This document shows positions 21,093 to 33,921 of a stretch of 64,000 nucleotides of DNA, piece after piece; position 1 is the first letter of the stretch; every line of letters begins with the position of its first letter. A program made the translations under genes and the position numbers. The notes under the pieces were generated by a model. The model was not told the origin of the DNA and did no database searches. It saw nothing but the letters and a program-made list of their open reading frames with translations. This DNA is from Leuctra nigra (Eukaryota > Arthropoda > Insecta > Plecoptera > Leuctridae): the NCBI GenBank assembly GCA_934045905.1, contig OW203766.1, positions 27,212,309-27,276,308 of the forward strand. Direction: 5' to 3'.

Positions 21093-24000
21093 AACCCAAC
21101 CAATGACAATTCTATGCTCAATCATCTGAGAAATATTGTTGTATGTAAATCAATTAATACTTTTAATGAGCTTATTATTCATCATTCACAGAACACATTT
21201 ACTGTATATCTTAAATATGTTAATCTGTGTTCTATGCAAAACGCACGAGATTTCTATGCAAAATGATAAATTTACGAGGAATGTATGAAACATATTTATG
21301 ACTATTACAACTGTTGAGTATATATCATTGCTACAGGTTATTGTTTCATTACGACAAAGTAATTAGTTAATGCATTTCACGTAAACACAAGAAACACTTA
21401 CATTTCTCAGGAATTACTTGAATAATATGTAATAGTTCTCTTTGTATCTCTTTTGATTTCTTCATTTTCTCATGGGATGTCCACGTCAATGAGTTTGAAA
21501 TGAAACATTTTCTTCGACTAAGAATGACATTATGGAAAATCCTTACTCTAAGCACGTACGCAAATATTCCATGGTGATGATATAAGATAATCATATGGTT
21601 TCCAGTAATAAAATAGATTTTATGTTAGAAGCAAGGTTCATCTTTTTACATGAACTTGAGGTTGGATTATCATACAATATGCATGTATATGTAGATTAAT
21701 ACTGTCTTGTTTGTTATGTTCATTAAGTACGTATTACATTAGACGATTCCATGAAAGAGTACTCTGAAAATTATTTCAATTTATACATTTCATTTTTTTG
21801 CTCGAAATTTTTTGTTTGATATCATTTGATTGAGATATCCAATGATCCACATAATTTCGGATTGAGTCAACTTTGTCCAGAAAATATTAAAATAAATATT
21901 TATCAAGTCTAGAATTTGAAACTATCTTAGATTATGTAAATAGTAAAATATTTCAATTAAAACAATCGCTATTGTCACATTTACTGAAGTCTTTTGCTAG
22001 TAAGGATAATGCGACCAATGAGAGGACTAGAAATCAAGTTATGCTCTGTATTCAATTGGAATTTTGTAAAAGCAATCCTTACACAGGTAATACGGATTTT
22101 CTCAACTTTATATCTGTACACTTTTGTGGGTAAAGTTTTGTCTTATCTAATCTCGTTTTATTGAGAAATTGTGCTCAACAATATACCAACAACGACAAAA
22201 CGTAGGTACCTAAAAGGTATACTACGAAAGTGTTCAAAATGAGCTTACAGATTGCATATTTTATAATCATTATGTTTATTATTGTAGATAATATTTCCCT
22301 TGTTCTCTTCTTCGTTTATGTAAAAACTTACCACATCCACGGAGTGACTTGTCCTTCGTGGTTACTATAACACATTGTGTGTGTGTGATGTAACTTTTAA
22401 TTACGACAATTACCAAGATACCGACTTAATAAGTTCGCACTAAGTTCGCACTTCTGGGGCCTTTCTCGAGTTATTTGAAAATGTTGGGCATGCGGTAATG
22501 AACCACTGCACAGTATATGCAGCTACTTTATCATTGATAAAACAAACGATTTCACTTGATTTCGGATAGTCGAACATTTTCGCATGCGGTTTGGAGACCG
22601 CAGGCTCCAGCTCCAGGTTTAAATATGGTTTACTTTTTCACCTACATGACTGTATGCATATACAACACATTTTCTAAACTATTGCTCACAGAGTAAATTT
22701 CGTATATTTACTGCCTACAAACGCTACTATGTACATTATTGTTGATTCATAGTCTCCACAGAAGCCCTGGACTAATTTAATAATTTAGGATATCAATAGC
22801 CTAGTTGACTCGATTGTTTTTGGCAAAATTTATCAAGTCTGGTTTCTGTTTGTGAAACGTAAGTATACTTAAGTATACTATACATGTGGTAAGTGCTTTT
22901 CCGGCAAATCGGTTCAAATAAAACTCCGTTTTTATCTTTTCAACTATAACACATATTTTTTTTTAATGTTTAGTATACTTTTTTCATATATATCAGTATA
23001 AATTTAGCAATTAAACATTTAGCGAATTCGGCAATTGTACACGAATTGTTCCCTTGGAAATCAACCTGTGAGACTCATCCTTCACAATCAAATGAAATGA
23101 GTCACACAATCAAAGCTCGGCCTTCTCCATCACATGATATGCTAAATCAACACGTAATCGATTCCAGACAGTGAGAGCAGTTAGCAGTTTATCAAAGCGC
23201 GATCAAACAGATAGCACTGTTCAAGTAGTTTATTAGTAATCCATGTCATTCCCATTGATTCACGCCGGTCGGTGATTTATCGGTCACGTGACATCCACTG
23301 GAGGTGACGCAATGTTTATCCCAGTCTGATCGAAATATTCACTTGATGCCCAGCTTCATTTGTAACATTGCCACGAGAGAAGGGGTATGGAATCTTGATG
23401 CGTTTTTAACATTTTAAGTTGCCAAAAGCTCACCTACAAAGTTCAACCTTTCAATAGCCTGACTTTAGAGAGGCCAGCTTTAGCAATTTAATAGTTGTAA
23501 ACACGCATTTATTTCCCAATTAATGGAGCCTTTCTGTGTATTCTATTTGAACAGTTCCGCAAGATATTATTGGGGGTGGGGGGATTATATTGTTAAAAAC
23601 AAATTGAAAGCTATGGTTCGTTGATACTTCGAAGTTCGAGGCAACTTCAACAGTTTCCTGATGATCGAAGATCGAAGCATTATCAATATAATAGGTACCA
23701 ACTTGGTTTTCCAATAAGGGAGTCCTTTTAATAGACGGTGATCAACACCTTCAGTTTTTTAATAACTTAATCCGAGCTGTAAAACGCATGAATCCAGAAA
23801 TAAAGAAGCATTTTGAGCTTATCCCACCTTCGCTTGCTGTACGGAAGAATGCATAAATCCATGGTGTTTCATGGCCGTTCGGTAATCAATCTTGACACTT
23901 TAATTTATAAGAAATGTAAACCTGTAGTTAGGAAACTTTTTGTGTATACTTGTCTCGATCAAAATAAGTACCCATAGGATGAGCAGAGGAAAAAATTAAA

Positions 24001-24484
24001 ACAACGTATTTAAGAATTAAGCAGACAAAGAACTACTTAAAACTCTGCTTCCTTAGAGATTATCTCAGTGTGATCATAAAAAAAATACAAATAGTATACT
24101 AAATTGTATTTCTTTCGATTTTAGTTGGTTTCATGACCACATAATAATTATTAAATTTAAAAATTCTAATTGGTTGAAAAATCTAAATGTTTTTACTTAT
24201 TTACTTTATTCTTTATTATTTATTTCATTTATACTTAGCTCATTAACGTGTTATACTAAACGTTTAAGTGGTGTCATTTTGAATTATGTACTCGTTACCT
24301 ACTGTGTAATTTTATCAAAGCTGGATTGTTTATTCACATAGTACATTCGTAGGCTATCTACTAAAAAGGTACATGGTACTTATTGGGAATGTTAAAATTA
24401 AAATATACGTAATTATTTCAATTAGACACTTTCATAATTTACGCACTTTTGTTGTTTCGGAACCTTGTGAAATTCATTTCCCTA
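21093..24484. other. No gene seen
   Basis: 3.4 kb of AT-rich DNA. A short (GT)n lies near 22377 and a CACGTG E-box near 23287 in GGTCACGTGACAT. The frame at 23520-23714 (minus) and the others lack recognisable motifs. Confidence 0.4.
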
Positions 24485-24493
24485 ATTATTGCG

Positions 24494-25511
24494 TTAAGCC
24501 GGTTTTACATAAAGCGCGTTTCGCGTTTTGCGTTTTCGCGTTTTGTCTTTTTTTATACGCCTAGAAAAGGCCGTCAAAAACAGAATGTTGACATAAATGT
24601 ATTATTCTTGTTAGTAACAATTTGGGTGTTGTTAGATATGATTAGATGGAATAATATGCACAGGTAAGCAATTATTAACACTAGGAAAACGCTCTGTGTA
24701 ACGCGTTGATGAGCGAGCACGGACAGGCGCAACACCTCGAACCGAAATTATGTCTATCGAAAATATCATTAAAAGCCAATAATTCTTGAATTTCGTCAGA
24801 CTCAAGTATAAAAATCTCAAATTTGTCCTAAAACATTAGTCCCAATAACCATGCATAGCTTGAACCTTTTGAACCTTTCTGATTGAACTGTTCCTCGTTA
24901 ATATTCAAAAATCACAGGATCTCTTAAAAAAAATAGACCTGGGACCACTCATATGATATTATTGTGTGTACTTACACAATATTAGATTGATCTGTTGAAT
25001 GGTCATATCAGTTTCATACGTTTGAAAGTTTCTACTCTAACTACCTTGCAACTATAAAGAGTCGAAGTAGCCGTGATCAACATTTTCGAGTAATTTGACA
25101 GCCAACACGCAAAATGTCCGTAAAACGTCAATAACTTTTGGATTTAAACATAGATTAGTCTGAAAATTGTCAAAAATGCAGATAATGTTAGTCCCAATGA
25201 CCATGCAAAGTTTTAAGTTGATCAGTCATACGGTTCAAGTTTAAATATAAAAAATGACATAAAAGATTTTTTTAAATTTTAACCAATGGGAGGATTTGGC
25301 TGAAACTTTGTAAGATTGGGTACAATGTTGGTCGCCATGACTAGTCAAAATTTCAAATTGATCGGAACTACCAATCGAAAGATTTTTTTTTTAAATTTGA
25401 ACCAATCACATGAGTCCGTTCAAAAACGATCCCAGGGACCGCATAGATTACGTTAGTATATGTGCAAAATTTCAGATCGATTGGTTGTGCCGTTTGACCG
25501 GGCAGTGAACA

Positions 25512-25551
<40 letters not shown>

Positions 25552-25884
25552 ACAGAGAAAGTGTCGTAAGAGTACCGTGGTGACGCTCGCTACGCTCGCT
25601 CAATTATAGTCTTATTTTACAGTTATTTTATAGTTTATTTTAAAGTTATTAATATTTATATTAATATTTATAATAATATTTATATTTATTAATATTAATA
25701 TTATATTTTATTTTATAGTGACGTCATTTTCGCCACGCGCGGTACGGAAAAAAACCTCCCTACAATCGAGATGGGGCGGCTTAAAAATAAAACGAGTGCG
25801 GCAAAATTTTCGGTGGTTTTGATGGGTCAATAAAAAAACGCGAAGCGCAAAACGCGAATCGCGCTTTAAGTGAAACCGGCTTTA
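24494..25884. mobile_element. TIR element with GC-rich ends hosting a Helentron
   Basis: The ends TTAAGCCGGTTTTACATAAA and (inverse) TAAAGCCGGTTTCACTTAAA continue through 'GCGCGTTTCGCGTTTTGCG'-like text for about 50 bp. ATTATTGCG (24485-24493) and ATTAATGCG (25885-25893) form a probable 9-bp target duplication with one mismatch, as expected for Mutator-like elements; an 8-bp hAT duplication is the alternative. About 470 bp is native; the rest is Helentron H3 inserted inside. Confidence 0.7.
24681..25602 (-). mobile_element. Helentron-like element H3
   Basis: A 922-bp minus-strand element with 5' TGAGCGAGCGTAGCGAGCG (at 25602), a poly(A/T) run of about 40 nt replacing the (TTTG)n, internal GCTCGCTCA and 3' GTTTTCCTAG, T on both flanks. 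It is nested in the TIR element 24494-25884. Confidence 0.75.
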
Positions 25885-26233
25885 ATTAATGCGTGGAAAA
25901 TAATCATAATTTATTTTCATTCATTTTTGTATCCAAATTAATTGGATAAAATCAAATCAAAGGAACACACACTAGGGCCTTGTATTAGACTGATGCACGT
26001 TGGCAAATTCTGTCTCATCATTTTGTCGTTCTGCTTGTATAATTCCAATTATCGCTATCTGTCTCTTGCGCTATCACAGTACATCTCTCCCCTCTCCACT
26101 TCTCTTCACCACCTTCCAAGCTCCACTTTAATAAATCCTCCTTTCGTGATACTATTTTGACTTTGACTGATACTATTTTTGACAGTTATATTTGAACATT
26201 TTCAAAAGCGAATTGGTTCGCCGTGTTCATTAT

Positions 26234-27205
26234 TGAGCGGGCGACTACTTTTGACGCCTTTGGCACGGACCTCTGCCCTTTTTGTTAGTTTTTCACAGCT
26301 TCGATGATGCCAGGTCACTCCGATCGAGCTGAAATTATTCACACATGTAATGTTATTCACTTCAGTATTTTTAGACATATATTTTAATAAAATCCGCTGA
26401 TAGTTTAAAATGTAAAAATATCTTCACATTGTTAAAAAAATCAAAATGTTCCTATTACATTGAAATTTTGCATTGCTATCAAGAAGATCAACATTATATA
26501 TAATTATGTAGTCAAATCGGTAAAGCGTCCTTTTAACGTTTGAAGCATTTGTTCAGGTACAGGGAAATAACGCTATAAGTCCATTTTTTGACAAAAATAG
26601 TTTAAGGAGTGGTTTTTATGAGCTTTCAGAATATACCCTCGGTTTTTAGAAAATATTGACACTAAGTCTTGAAAAACATAATTTAAATATCGATTGGTAT
26701 GGAAGATAGATACAAGTTTCAACATAAAACTTCGTTGATCTCAGTTTCATCCGAATGTGACTCATAGCGTTCTTTCCCTGTACCCTTCGTTTGAAAAGTA
26801 ACCGTCAGAATTTCGATATGAAATTCATATCGTATATGCATACGTATGCATATATGCATATTCATATGCATACGTCAGAATTCACATTTCGATTTCGATA
26901 TGAAATAAATGTATAAAATATTTTTTAATACAAGCTAAATATGTTACTAAAATTAAAATAACTCTTAAATTTCTTTACAGATTTCCGATTTGATTTAAAA
27001 TAGTCAACAACATCTATATTATATTTAGCCCATGATCATGCGAAATTTTAATTTGATACGGTTCCATTTTTAAGTTTAATCCAATCAGCGGATTTTTATT
27101 CATATGACATTAGTGTGTGTGCAACATTTCAGATCAATTAGTTTCACTGTGTGATCTAGGCATTGCCTTCAAAACACACAAACAAAAACAGAAAAATACC
27201 GTATT
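26234..27205. mobile_element. Partial Helentron-like copies in opposite orientation
   Basis: A plus-oriented 5' end starts at 26234 (TGAGCGGGCGACTAC after T) with the H2-type leader. At 26990-27200 a minus-oriented 5' segment appears (ACATTTCAGATCAATTAG ... AAACACACAAACAAA). No CTAG 3' terminus was found, so this is a composite or rearranged remnant. A short palindromic (ATGCAT/CATATG) tract lies at 26825-26880. Confidence 0.5.
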
Positions 27206-27221
27206 AAAATTTTAAATAGTT

Positions 27222-27484
27222 GGTTAAGACTATATTGCCATGGCAACAACAAATGACCTTCCTTGAATTACCTATTCAATATTCAATTGAATTACCTATT
27301 TACCTATTTTCATTATTGTTCCCTTCTTCTTAGTAATAGTATTTATTGAAATTATATTGTATTTGTAGAAATTCCTTGCCACCTTGGTAATTCCATTACC
27401 AATTTGTAAGATGTTAATAAAATGAATGAATGAATGACTGCTTAAACCTAACTACTAGTAATAGCAGAGTATTGAAAAACTGAC
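27222..27484. mobile_element. Harbinger-like MITE remnant with nested insert
   Basis: TATATTGCCATGGCAACAAC and the end ATTGAAAAACTGACCC before TAA match the 16736-16882 family. The interior is split by about 150 bp ending in (AATG)n at 27421-27437, a tail typical of some short retroelements. The left end is missing. Confidence 0.55.
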
Positions 27485-27487
27485 CCT

Positions 27488-28855
27488 AAATGGGGACGTT
27501 AGCTTTATAATATTTTATTTTAATTTCACAATTTCGTATCCCCATATACACTTATATTTTTATTCAGTGGAGGAGCCAGTTTCCTCACCGCCATATTTCA
27601 TTGCATATGACATAAAATCCACTCGCGTGTCAGTGAATTGCATAATAACCCTAACTCTATCGTGGATTGGCATATAAAGCAGGTAACAATATCAATTAAT
27701 ATGCGTGACCAAATGCACACGCATTGTCACACACACGCACAATATCTGAACCAAGTTAAATTTGCTCGCCGTTAAGCTAACATTGGTCGGGACTATCACA
27801 GTTTATGTACTGTTGAGTCCATGGCTAAGCTCCCTATTATAAACATACACCCCCGCACTCGAGTATTTTATGATGCAGTTTATACTGGATTCACGGGAAG
27901 TGTATTAATTCTGCATGCTAGGTTGGCCTCTCGTTATAGTGTAGTTTCTAGAGGGGGTTGAATAGGAGTAAATATTGTGTCCTTTTAGTACTTTTTGTGG
28001 TTGAATGCATACATTTGGGAAGTTTAAGACCCTAGATAAGATTAAATTAAAAACTTATGCTCAGCTTTTTTGTAATTTTTAAATTGTTGAAAGTAGGCTG
28101 AATTTTTATGGTGAAATAAGTAATTAACCGTTGGCAAACTATTAAATATTCAGATTTGAATATAGCGTAAAACGTTCACTTTTAATTTTTTCTATACAGG
28201 TGAAGGGAAACATTTTCTATATTCGATTATAATGCCATTTCCTATTTTACAATTTACAATATGTTTGTTTTCAAGACTAGGTATCACAAATAATTTTTAA
28301 ATAGAAATACCCACATCTGCCACCATTTGTTGTGAGGATATTTCTTTTGCGCTCGCAAGTTCATTTCATCTTCAATAAAGTTCATTCTTGGCTATAATGA
28401 CTTAATAATTGGTTTATACTTGAATGAGTCTTTTGAGTTTATAGGTGGATGAAGACTGCTTTACGCAAATTTACGAAATTCCGATAATTAATTTTTGAAC
28501 ATGTGAATTAGCTAGAAATCAAACATTCCAGAAAGATGTAATATAAAAGGGAATGTTTAATCCTGGTTTGTTAAGCTTCACTTCTCTATAGTATATTAAA
28601 ATAGCCGCAAGTTATAAATTGAAACAGCGTTGCCCAATATTAATATTTATAAATGTAATGGAAGTATACAAAGCAGTTCACCACTAATAACGATCTTCAG
28701 AAAAACATCATGCGATCAAATACTTGTATTAAAAGCAATATCGTGTTTTATTATGGCCAGGAGCTATTCCGTTTCCAATTTACTCACAAAGTGATGAAAT
28801 TTTCAACTTATTGCCTCATCGGACTTTAATATTCTGACTAAAACTCGACGAACAT
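27488..28855. other. No gene seen
   Basis: AT-rich. A (CA)-rich patch lies near 27720-27740. No supported frame. Confidence 0.4.
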
Positions 28856-28857
28856 AA

Positions 28858-28902
28858 AGAGAGAGAGAGAGAGCCCATATAGATAGAGAGAGAGAGAGAG
28901 GC
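28858..28902. repeat. (GA)n microsatellite
   Basis: Interrupted AGAGAG runs on both sides of a short CCCATATAGAT spacer. Confidence 0.9.
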
Positions 28903-29154
28903 GCATAATATTTCAGATGTATGGCCAACAAACTACCAAATCTGTTAAAATTAGTTTTGTTTCCAAATAGGTTCAAAAAAATATTTGTAAACAAATGTAT
29001 AAAAGTTGTCTTATTTTCCATTTTTAGGGAATAAATACTGTTTATTTTTAGTTCCATTCCCACGTAATTCATTAGCTGATTTTATAATATGAGGTTTGCA
29101 GTTATTTTCTTTAAATGTAATCTTATAGGTGTCATATTTAATTACTAGGAAAAC

Positions 29155-30063
29155 GCTCAGTGTAACGCGTTGATGAGCGAGCACGGATACACGCAACACC
29201 TCGAACCGAAATTATGTCTATCGAATGTCATTAAAAGCCAATAATTCTTTAATTTCGTCACAGACTTGTATAAAAATCTCCAAAATCTCCAAAAATATTG
29301 GTGCTAATCATTGCTAAGTTTTAAGTTGATCGATTAAACCTTTATGATTGAACGGTTCCTTGTTAATTTTCAAAAATCACAGGATCTCGTTCAAAAAATA
29401 TACCTGGGACCACCCATATGATATGATATGTAGTGTGTGTACACAATATCAGATCAATCTGTTGAACGATCATTATTAGTTTCATATCGTTTAAAACTTT
29501 CTGCTCTAACTACCTTGCCTTGAACTGAAGATTCGAAGTCGCCGTGAATTTGACAGCCAACATGCAAAATGTCCCTAAAATGACAAAAACTTTTGAAAAT
29601 AACGACAGATTAGACTGAAAATTGGCAAAAATACCTTAAATGTTGGTACCAATGACCATGCGAAGTTTTTAGTTGGTCGGTCAATCGGTTCCAGTTTTAA
29701 TTTCAAAAATCACAGGAAAATGGTTTCAAATTTGAACCAATTGGAGGATTTGGCTGAAAATTTTTATGATTGGGTACAATGTTAGTTGCAATGACTTTGC
29801 TAAATTTCAAATTGATCGAACCAACCAATCGAAAGATAATTTTTATAAAATTTGAACCAATCACAGGATCCCGTTTAGAAAAGATCCCAGGGATCGCATA
29901 GATTACGATAGTATGTTTGCAAAATTTCAGATCGATTGGTTGTGCGGTTTGACCTGGGCAGTGCAGGCAAAAAAAATACAAACAAACAAACAAACAAAAA
30001 AAAAAAAAACACACAGAGAAAGTGCCATAAGAGTACCGTGGTGACGCTCGCTACGCTCGCTCA
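29155..30063 (-). mobile_element. Helentron-like element H4
   Basis: A 909-bp minus-strand copy with 5' TGAGCGAGCGTAGCGAGCG at 30063, the (TTTG)n equivalent at about 29970-30010, GCTCGCTCA near the 3' end and terminal CTAG at 29155, T on both sides. It is nearly identical to the 5' portion of H5, so H4 and H5 share a recent source. A frame of about 100 codons (minus, 29703-30014) is kept open, as in H1 and H5. Confidence 0.78.
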
Positions 30064-31165
30064 ACAATTTTGAAATGATTGAAACACACATAGGTATAAA
30101 AGTAATTCAAATATCATAATGCGTAGGTATATCAAAATATAACTAAATTCAAGATGATCAACAGTAAAAATGACAACAATGTTTACTGCAATAACATTTA
30201 ACTCAATGCTTACAAAATATGCATACAAATTCGTCGTAACTTTTCGAACGAATTTTCAGTAACTCTCTGTGAATGTAATAAACCCGGCTTTGACTCACCT
30301 ACATGAGATGAAATCCTCTCGGCACACACAACCCGCGGCACTCAATCTGTTAATGCAATGACAGTGTAATTACTTGACACTTTGGTTGCTATCATTCCCT
30401 CGTCCTCTCTTCTGATAGCACATGGGGAGATAATTAACACCTTTTATCTCGTTGAATGAGGCGACGCCACGGGCGCGTCAGGCGTCGGAATGTGGGGTTG
30501 GCGTCGGGGTGGAGGTGAAAAACATGAAGACGGTGAGAATTGTTAGCAAAATAGTAAAAATTAAAAATTAAAATGTACGTCACGGTAACGCCATTTTATT
30601 TTTTAACACAATGTGTCTTCACATTCACATAAACTGACTGGCATAGTGGAGAACTAGCAATTGGAAATCAATGCATATTAGCATTATAACTATTTATCAT
30701 ACCGATAACTTATTCGACAGATTGTATAAAGCCAGGAGATAAATATACCTTAACCTACTGAAGTAAATTCTGACGCGTCTCCAGATAGTAGCCTTAGTCT
30801 TGGGCATATTTGCATTATATAATTAAAATTTTCGGGACAATATAAATGCCAGTGCTTCGCTTTGAATTCAGAGGTTTTTGTTATATTTTTTCTGGGCCTT
30901 TGGTTTCTAGAATTTGTTACATATCGTGATGTCAAAAAAATATTTCGGCCAACATCCCTCGTCTTTCTTTTTATATTCCTATGTCAAAAGCACGCAGCAT
31001 AATTTATATTGTAAAAGAAAGATGGAATGTAGAGATATTATTGTTCGACGTCCCTTCGCAAGCCAAGATAAAATATTGATTTTTAATTGAAACACTCAAA
31101 CGAAATGAAAATAACAAAATATGCGTCGCCAACATTCAACACTTTTGACTAAGACTTATACAATA
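30064..31165. other. No gene seen; possible conserved non-coding patch
   Basis: A stretch at 30290-30520 has higher GC and structured motifs (GGAGATAATTAACACCTTTTATCTC and repeated GCGTC near 30467-30512). It could be regulatory; there is no frame. Confidence 0.35.
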
Positions 31166-32303
31166 CTAGGAAAACGCTCAGTGTAACGCGTTGATGAGCG
31201 AGCACGGATACGCGCAAATTCTCGAACCGGAAATGCGTACACAACGCACAGAAAACATATACATCCATATTGAATTGATTATGATATCAACTTAAAAGTG
31301 TATGCTTTTCATCGAAACTTTAAAATAGCATCTAAGCACCTGGTTCATAAAGCAAATCAGAATCAATTTTCAATTGGCACTGGAAAACATTCATTTCGAT
31401 ACTTCATTACTGACAGATATTCGGATACACGCAACACCTCGAACCGAAATTATGTCTATCGAATGTCATTAAAAGCCATTAATTCTTTAGTTTCGTCACA
31501 TACTTGTATAAAAATCTCCAAAATCTCCAAAAATATTGGTGCCAATCCTTGCTAAGTTTTAAGTTGATCGATTAAACCTTTATGATTGAACGGTTCCTTG
31601 TTAATTTTCAAAAATCACAGGATCTCGTTCAAAAAATATACCTGGGACCACCCATATGATATGATATGTAGTGTGTGTACACAATATCAGATCAATCTGT
31701 TGAACGGTCATTATAAGTTTCATATCGTTTAAAACTTTCTGCTCTAACTACCTTGCCTTGAACTGTAGATTCGAAGTCGCCGTGAATTTGACAGCCAACA
31801 CGCAAAATGTCCCTAAAATGACAAAAACTTTTGAAAATAACGACAGATTAGAGTAAAAATTGGCAAAAATACTTTAAATGTTGGTACCAATGACCATGCG
31901 AAGTTTTTAGCTGGTCGGTCAATCGGTTCCAGTTTAAATTTCAAAAAATCACAGGAAAAATGGTTTTAAATTTGAACCAATTGGAGGATTTGGCTGAAAT
32001 TTTTTTTGATTGGGTACAATGTTGGTTGCAATGACTTTGCTAAATTTCAAATTGATCAAACCAACCAATCGAAAGATAATGTTTATAAAATTTGAACCAA
32101 TCACAGGATACCGTTCAGAAAAGATCCCAGGGATCGCATAGATTACGTTAGTATGTGTACAAAATTTCAGATCGATTGGTTGTGCGGTTTGACCTGGGCA
32201 GTGCAGGCAAAAAAACAAACAAAAAAACAAACAAAAAAAAAAAAAAAAACACACAGAGAAAGTGCCATAAGAGTACCGTGGTGACGCTCGCTACGCTCGC
32301 TCA
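31166..32303 (-). mobile_element. Chimeric Helentron-like element H5
   Basis: A 1138-bp minus-strand element with the family termini and T-T flanks. Its 3' 255 bp (31166-31420) match the H2 subfamily. From about 31422 (GGATACACGCAACACCTCG) to the 5' end it matches H4. In H4 that same phrase follows the terminal GAGCAC directly, so H5 looks like an H4-type body that gained an H2-type 3' end. Confidence 0.8.
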
Positions 32304-33130
32304 ATTAAATAATTGTTACATTTTCACAGTAATATCTTTGGCATTATATTGTCATGTTTAATCATTAATTTTTGTATTTTATTCAAGATTAAACATGTCG
32401 AAATATCCCAAATACATTACTTTTGAAAATTTAAAATATTAACGAAATTTTCAAAACATGAATAATTAGTACATTATTTACGATCTGAGTCAGTGCGTTC
32501 AGAAAAATTAATAAAATCCACTTCAATTAAAACATTTATAAAACTGTAATATTCCGAAACCAAATGATCGCATTTCCTAAAACATTCTATTTTTCCTAAA
32601 ACGAGTCAAAGATTAATTCTTGCGGTCTATAATTACACATTGTCGTGCCAGTGGAACTCCGAGAACTTCTAAAAGCGAGGACTTTTCTCTGAACGAGTCG
32701 TGTCGTCTTCATAATGGCCCAAATCGTTTCCTTCTCGGAGTAAATCAGAGGAACACATGAGTCGAAAACTACCAGTTCGTCTGAATATTGCCTGACGACA
32801 CGAGAATTAGTCGCCAATCAGATTCCATTCAAGTACAAAACAAAGAAAATATAACGAGGACAAATGGTTTTACAGAAGTATAAATATAGTGGTGGGTTTT
32901 GATTCATGGGTTGGTAAGTGGTTTTCGTGTGAAAAAATACCGGGCCACGAATTCAATTTGGCAGTCTGTCAAAATGTATAACGAATCAGAACAAGTTAGG
33001 AATTTCATGATTTTTCAATAAGTATTCTAATTCTTACCCAAGTTGAACCATTTAGCTGAGGAAATCTTAAGAGATATAACATTTTTTACCAATAAAATGC
33101 CCCCCAAATTTTAAATTATAATTTATGTAG
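32304..33130. other. No gene seen
   Basis: AT-rich. The minus frame at 32596-32817 is not recognised and has no clear splice context. Confidence 0.4.
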
Positions 33131-33300
33131 GCAAAAAAAAAAAAAAAAAAGAAAAAAAAGGAGGGGAAGAGGAGGAGAAGGAAGACAAATGTGACAGGCC
33201 TGGCTAGCCGGCATTACTAAATGTATGTAGCATATAAAAAATGTACTCTACCTAGTGTGGAATAAAATTTTTATGTAAATAAATGTGATAATAAAAAAAA
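33131..33300 (+). mobile_element. 3' fragment of the non-LTR retrotransposon
   Basis: A GA-rich run followed by GACAAATGTGACAGGCCTGG, CTAGCCGGCATTACTAAATG and CTACCTAGTGTGGAAT matches the 3' UTR of the element at 46165-48779. It ends in TGATAATAAAAAAA. Only about 160 bp are present, a severe 5' truncation. Confidence 0.85.
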
Positions 33301-33640
33301 TTAAAATTAAAATTGCATTTAAAAATCACAACGTTGTGATTTTTAAATGCAATTTTTTTAACAAAATATTTTAACAAAACACAAGTGTTTTGTTAAAATA
33401 TTAATTTCATTTAACACAAACTAGAAAATTTGAGCGTTGTGATTTTTAAATGCAATTTTTTTTTTTATTATCACATTTATTTACATAAAAATTTTAATAC
33501 ATTTTTAATAAATTTTTAATATTTTAATACATTTAATAATTTTCAATACAAATAAAATACTTTTCATTAAAATCTCATCATAAAATCTCATCATAGCTTA
33601 TGATGAGATTTTAATGAAAAGTATTTTATTTGTATTGTCC
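33262..33640. repeat. Cluster of nested perfect palindromes
   Basis: The retrotransposon tail (33262-33345) is repeated inverted at about 33432-33510. Between them are a perfect palindrome centred near 33333 (AAAAATCACAACGTTGTGAT) and another near 33388 (AACAAAACACAAGTGTTTTG). A third inverted repeat (33545-33638) has arms CAATACAAATAAAATACTTT and AAAATCTCATCATAA. Confidence 0.8.
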
Positions 33641-33685
33641 TAAAATTTTACTCCTGATATATTACATTTTAATAAAAAGTAAGTA

Positions 33686-33919
33686 CACTCAACAATTCAT
33701 AAAACGGTATTTGAACGAAACAGATTGGCTACTGGTCAGCTTCCTTGACAATCAATCAATTGATTGATCAATCAATCAATCAATTGTTATTATCAATGAA
33801 ATCAGAGCTCACCTACTAGAGGTAGATGACGAGTAAGTATAGACTTCATCAGATGATGCCATCACATTTTTTTCAGACAATCCATTTCTTTCAAATAACG
33901 TTATATGAATTGTCGAGTG
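33686..33919. mobile_element. TA-flanked MITE, copy 1
   Basis: A 234-bp element with inverted ends of about 45 bp (CACTCAACAATTCATAAAAC ... inverse), bounded by TA at 33684-33685 and 33920-33921. An (AATC)n tract lies inside. It is related, in inverted orientation, to 44421-44628. Confidence 0.8.
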
Positions 33920-33921
33920 TA

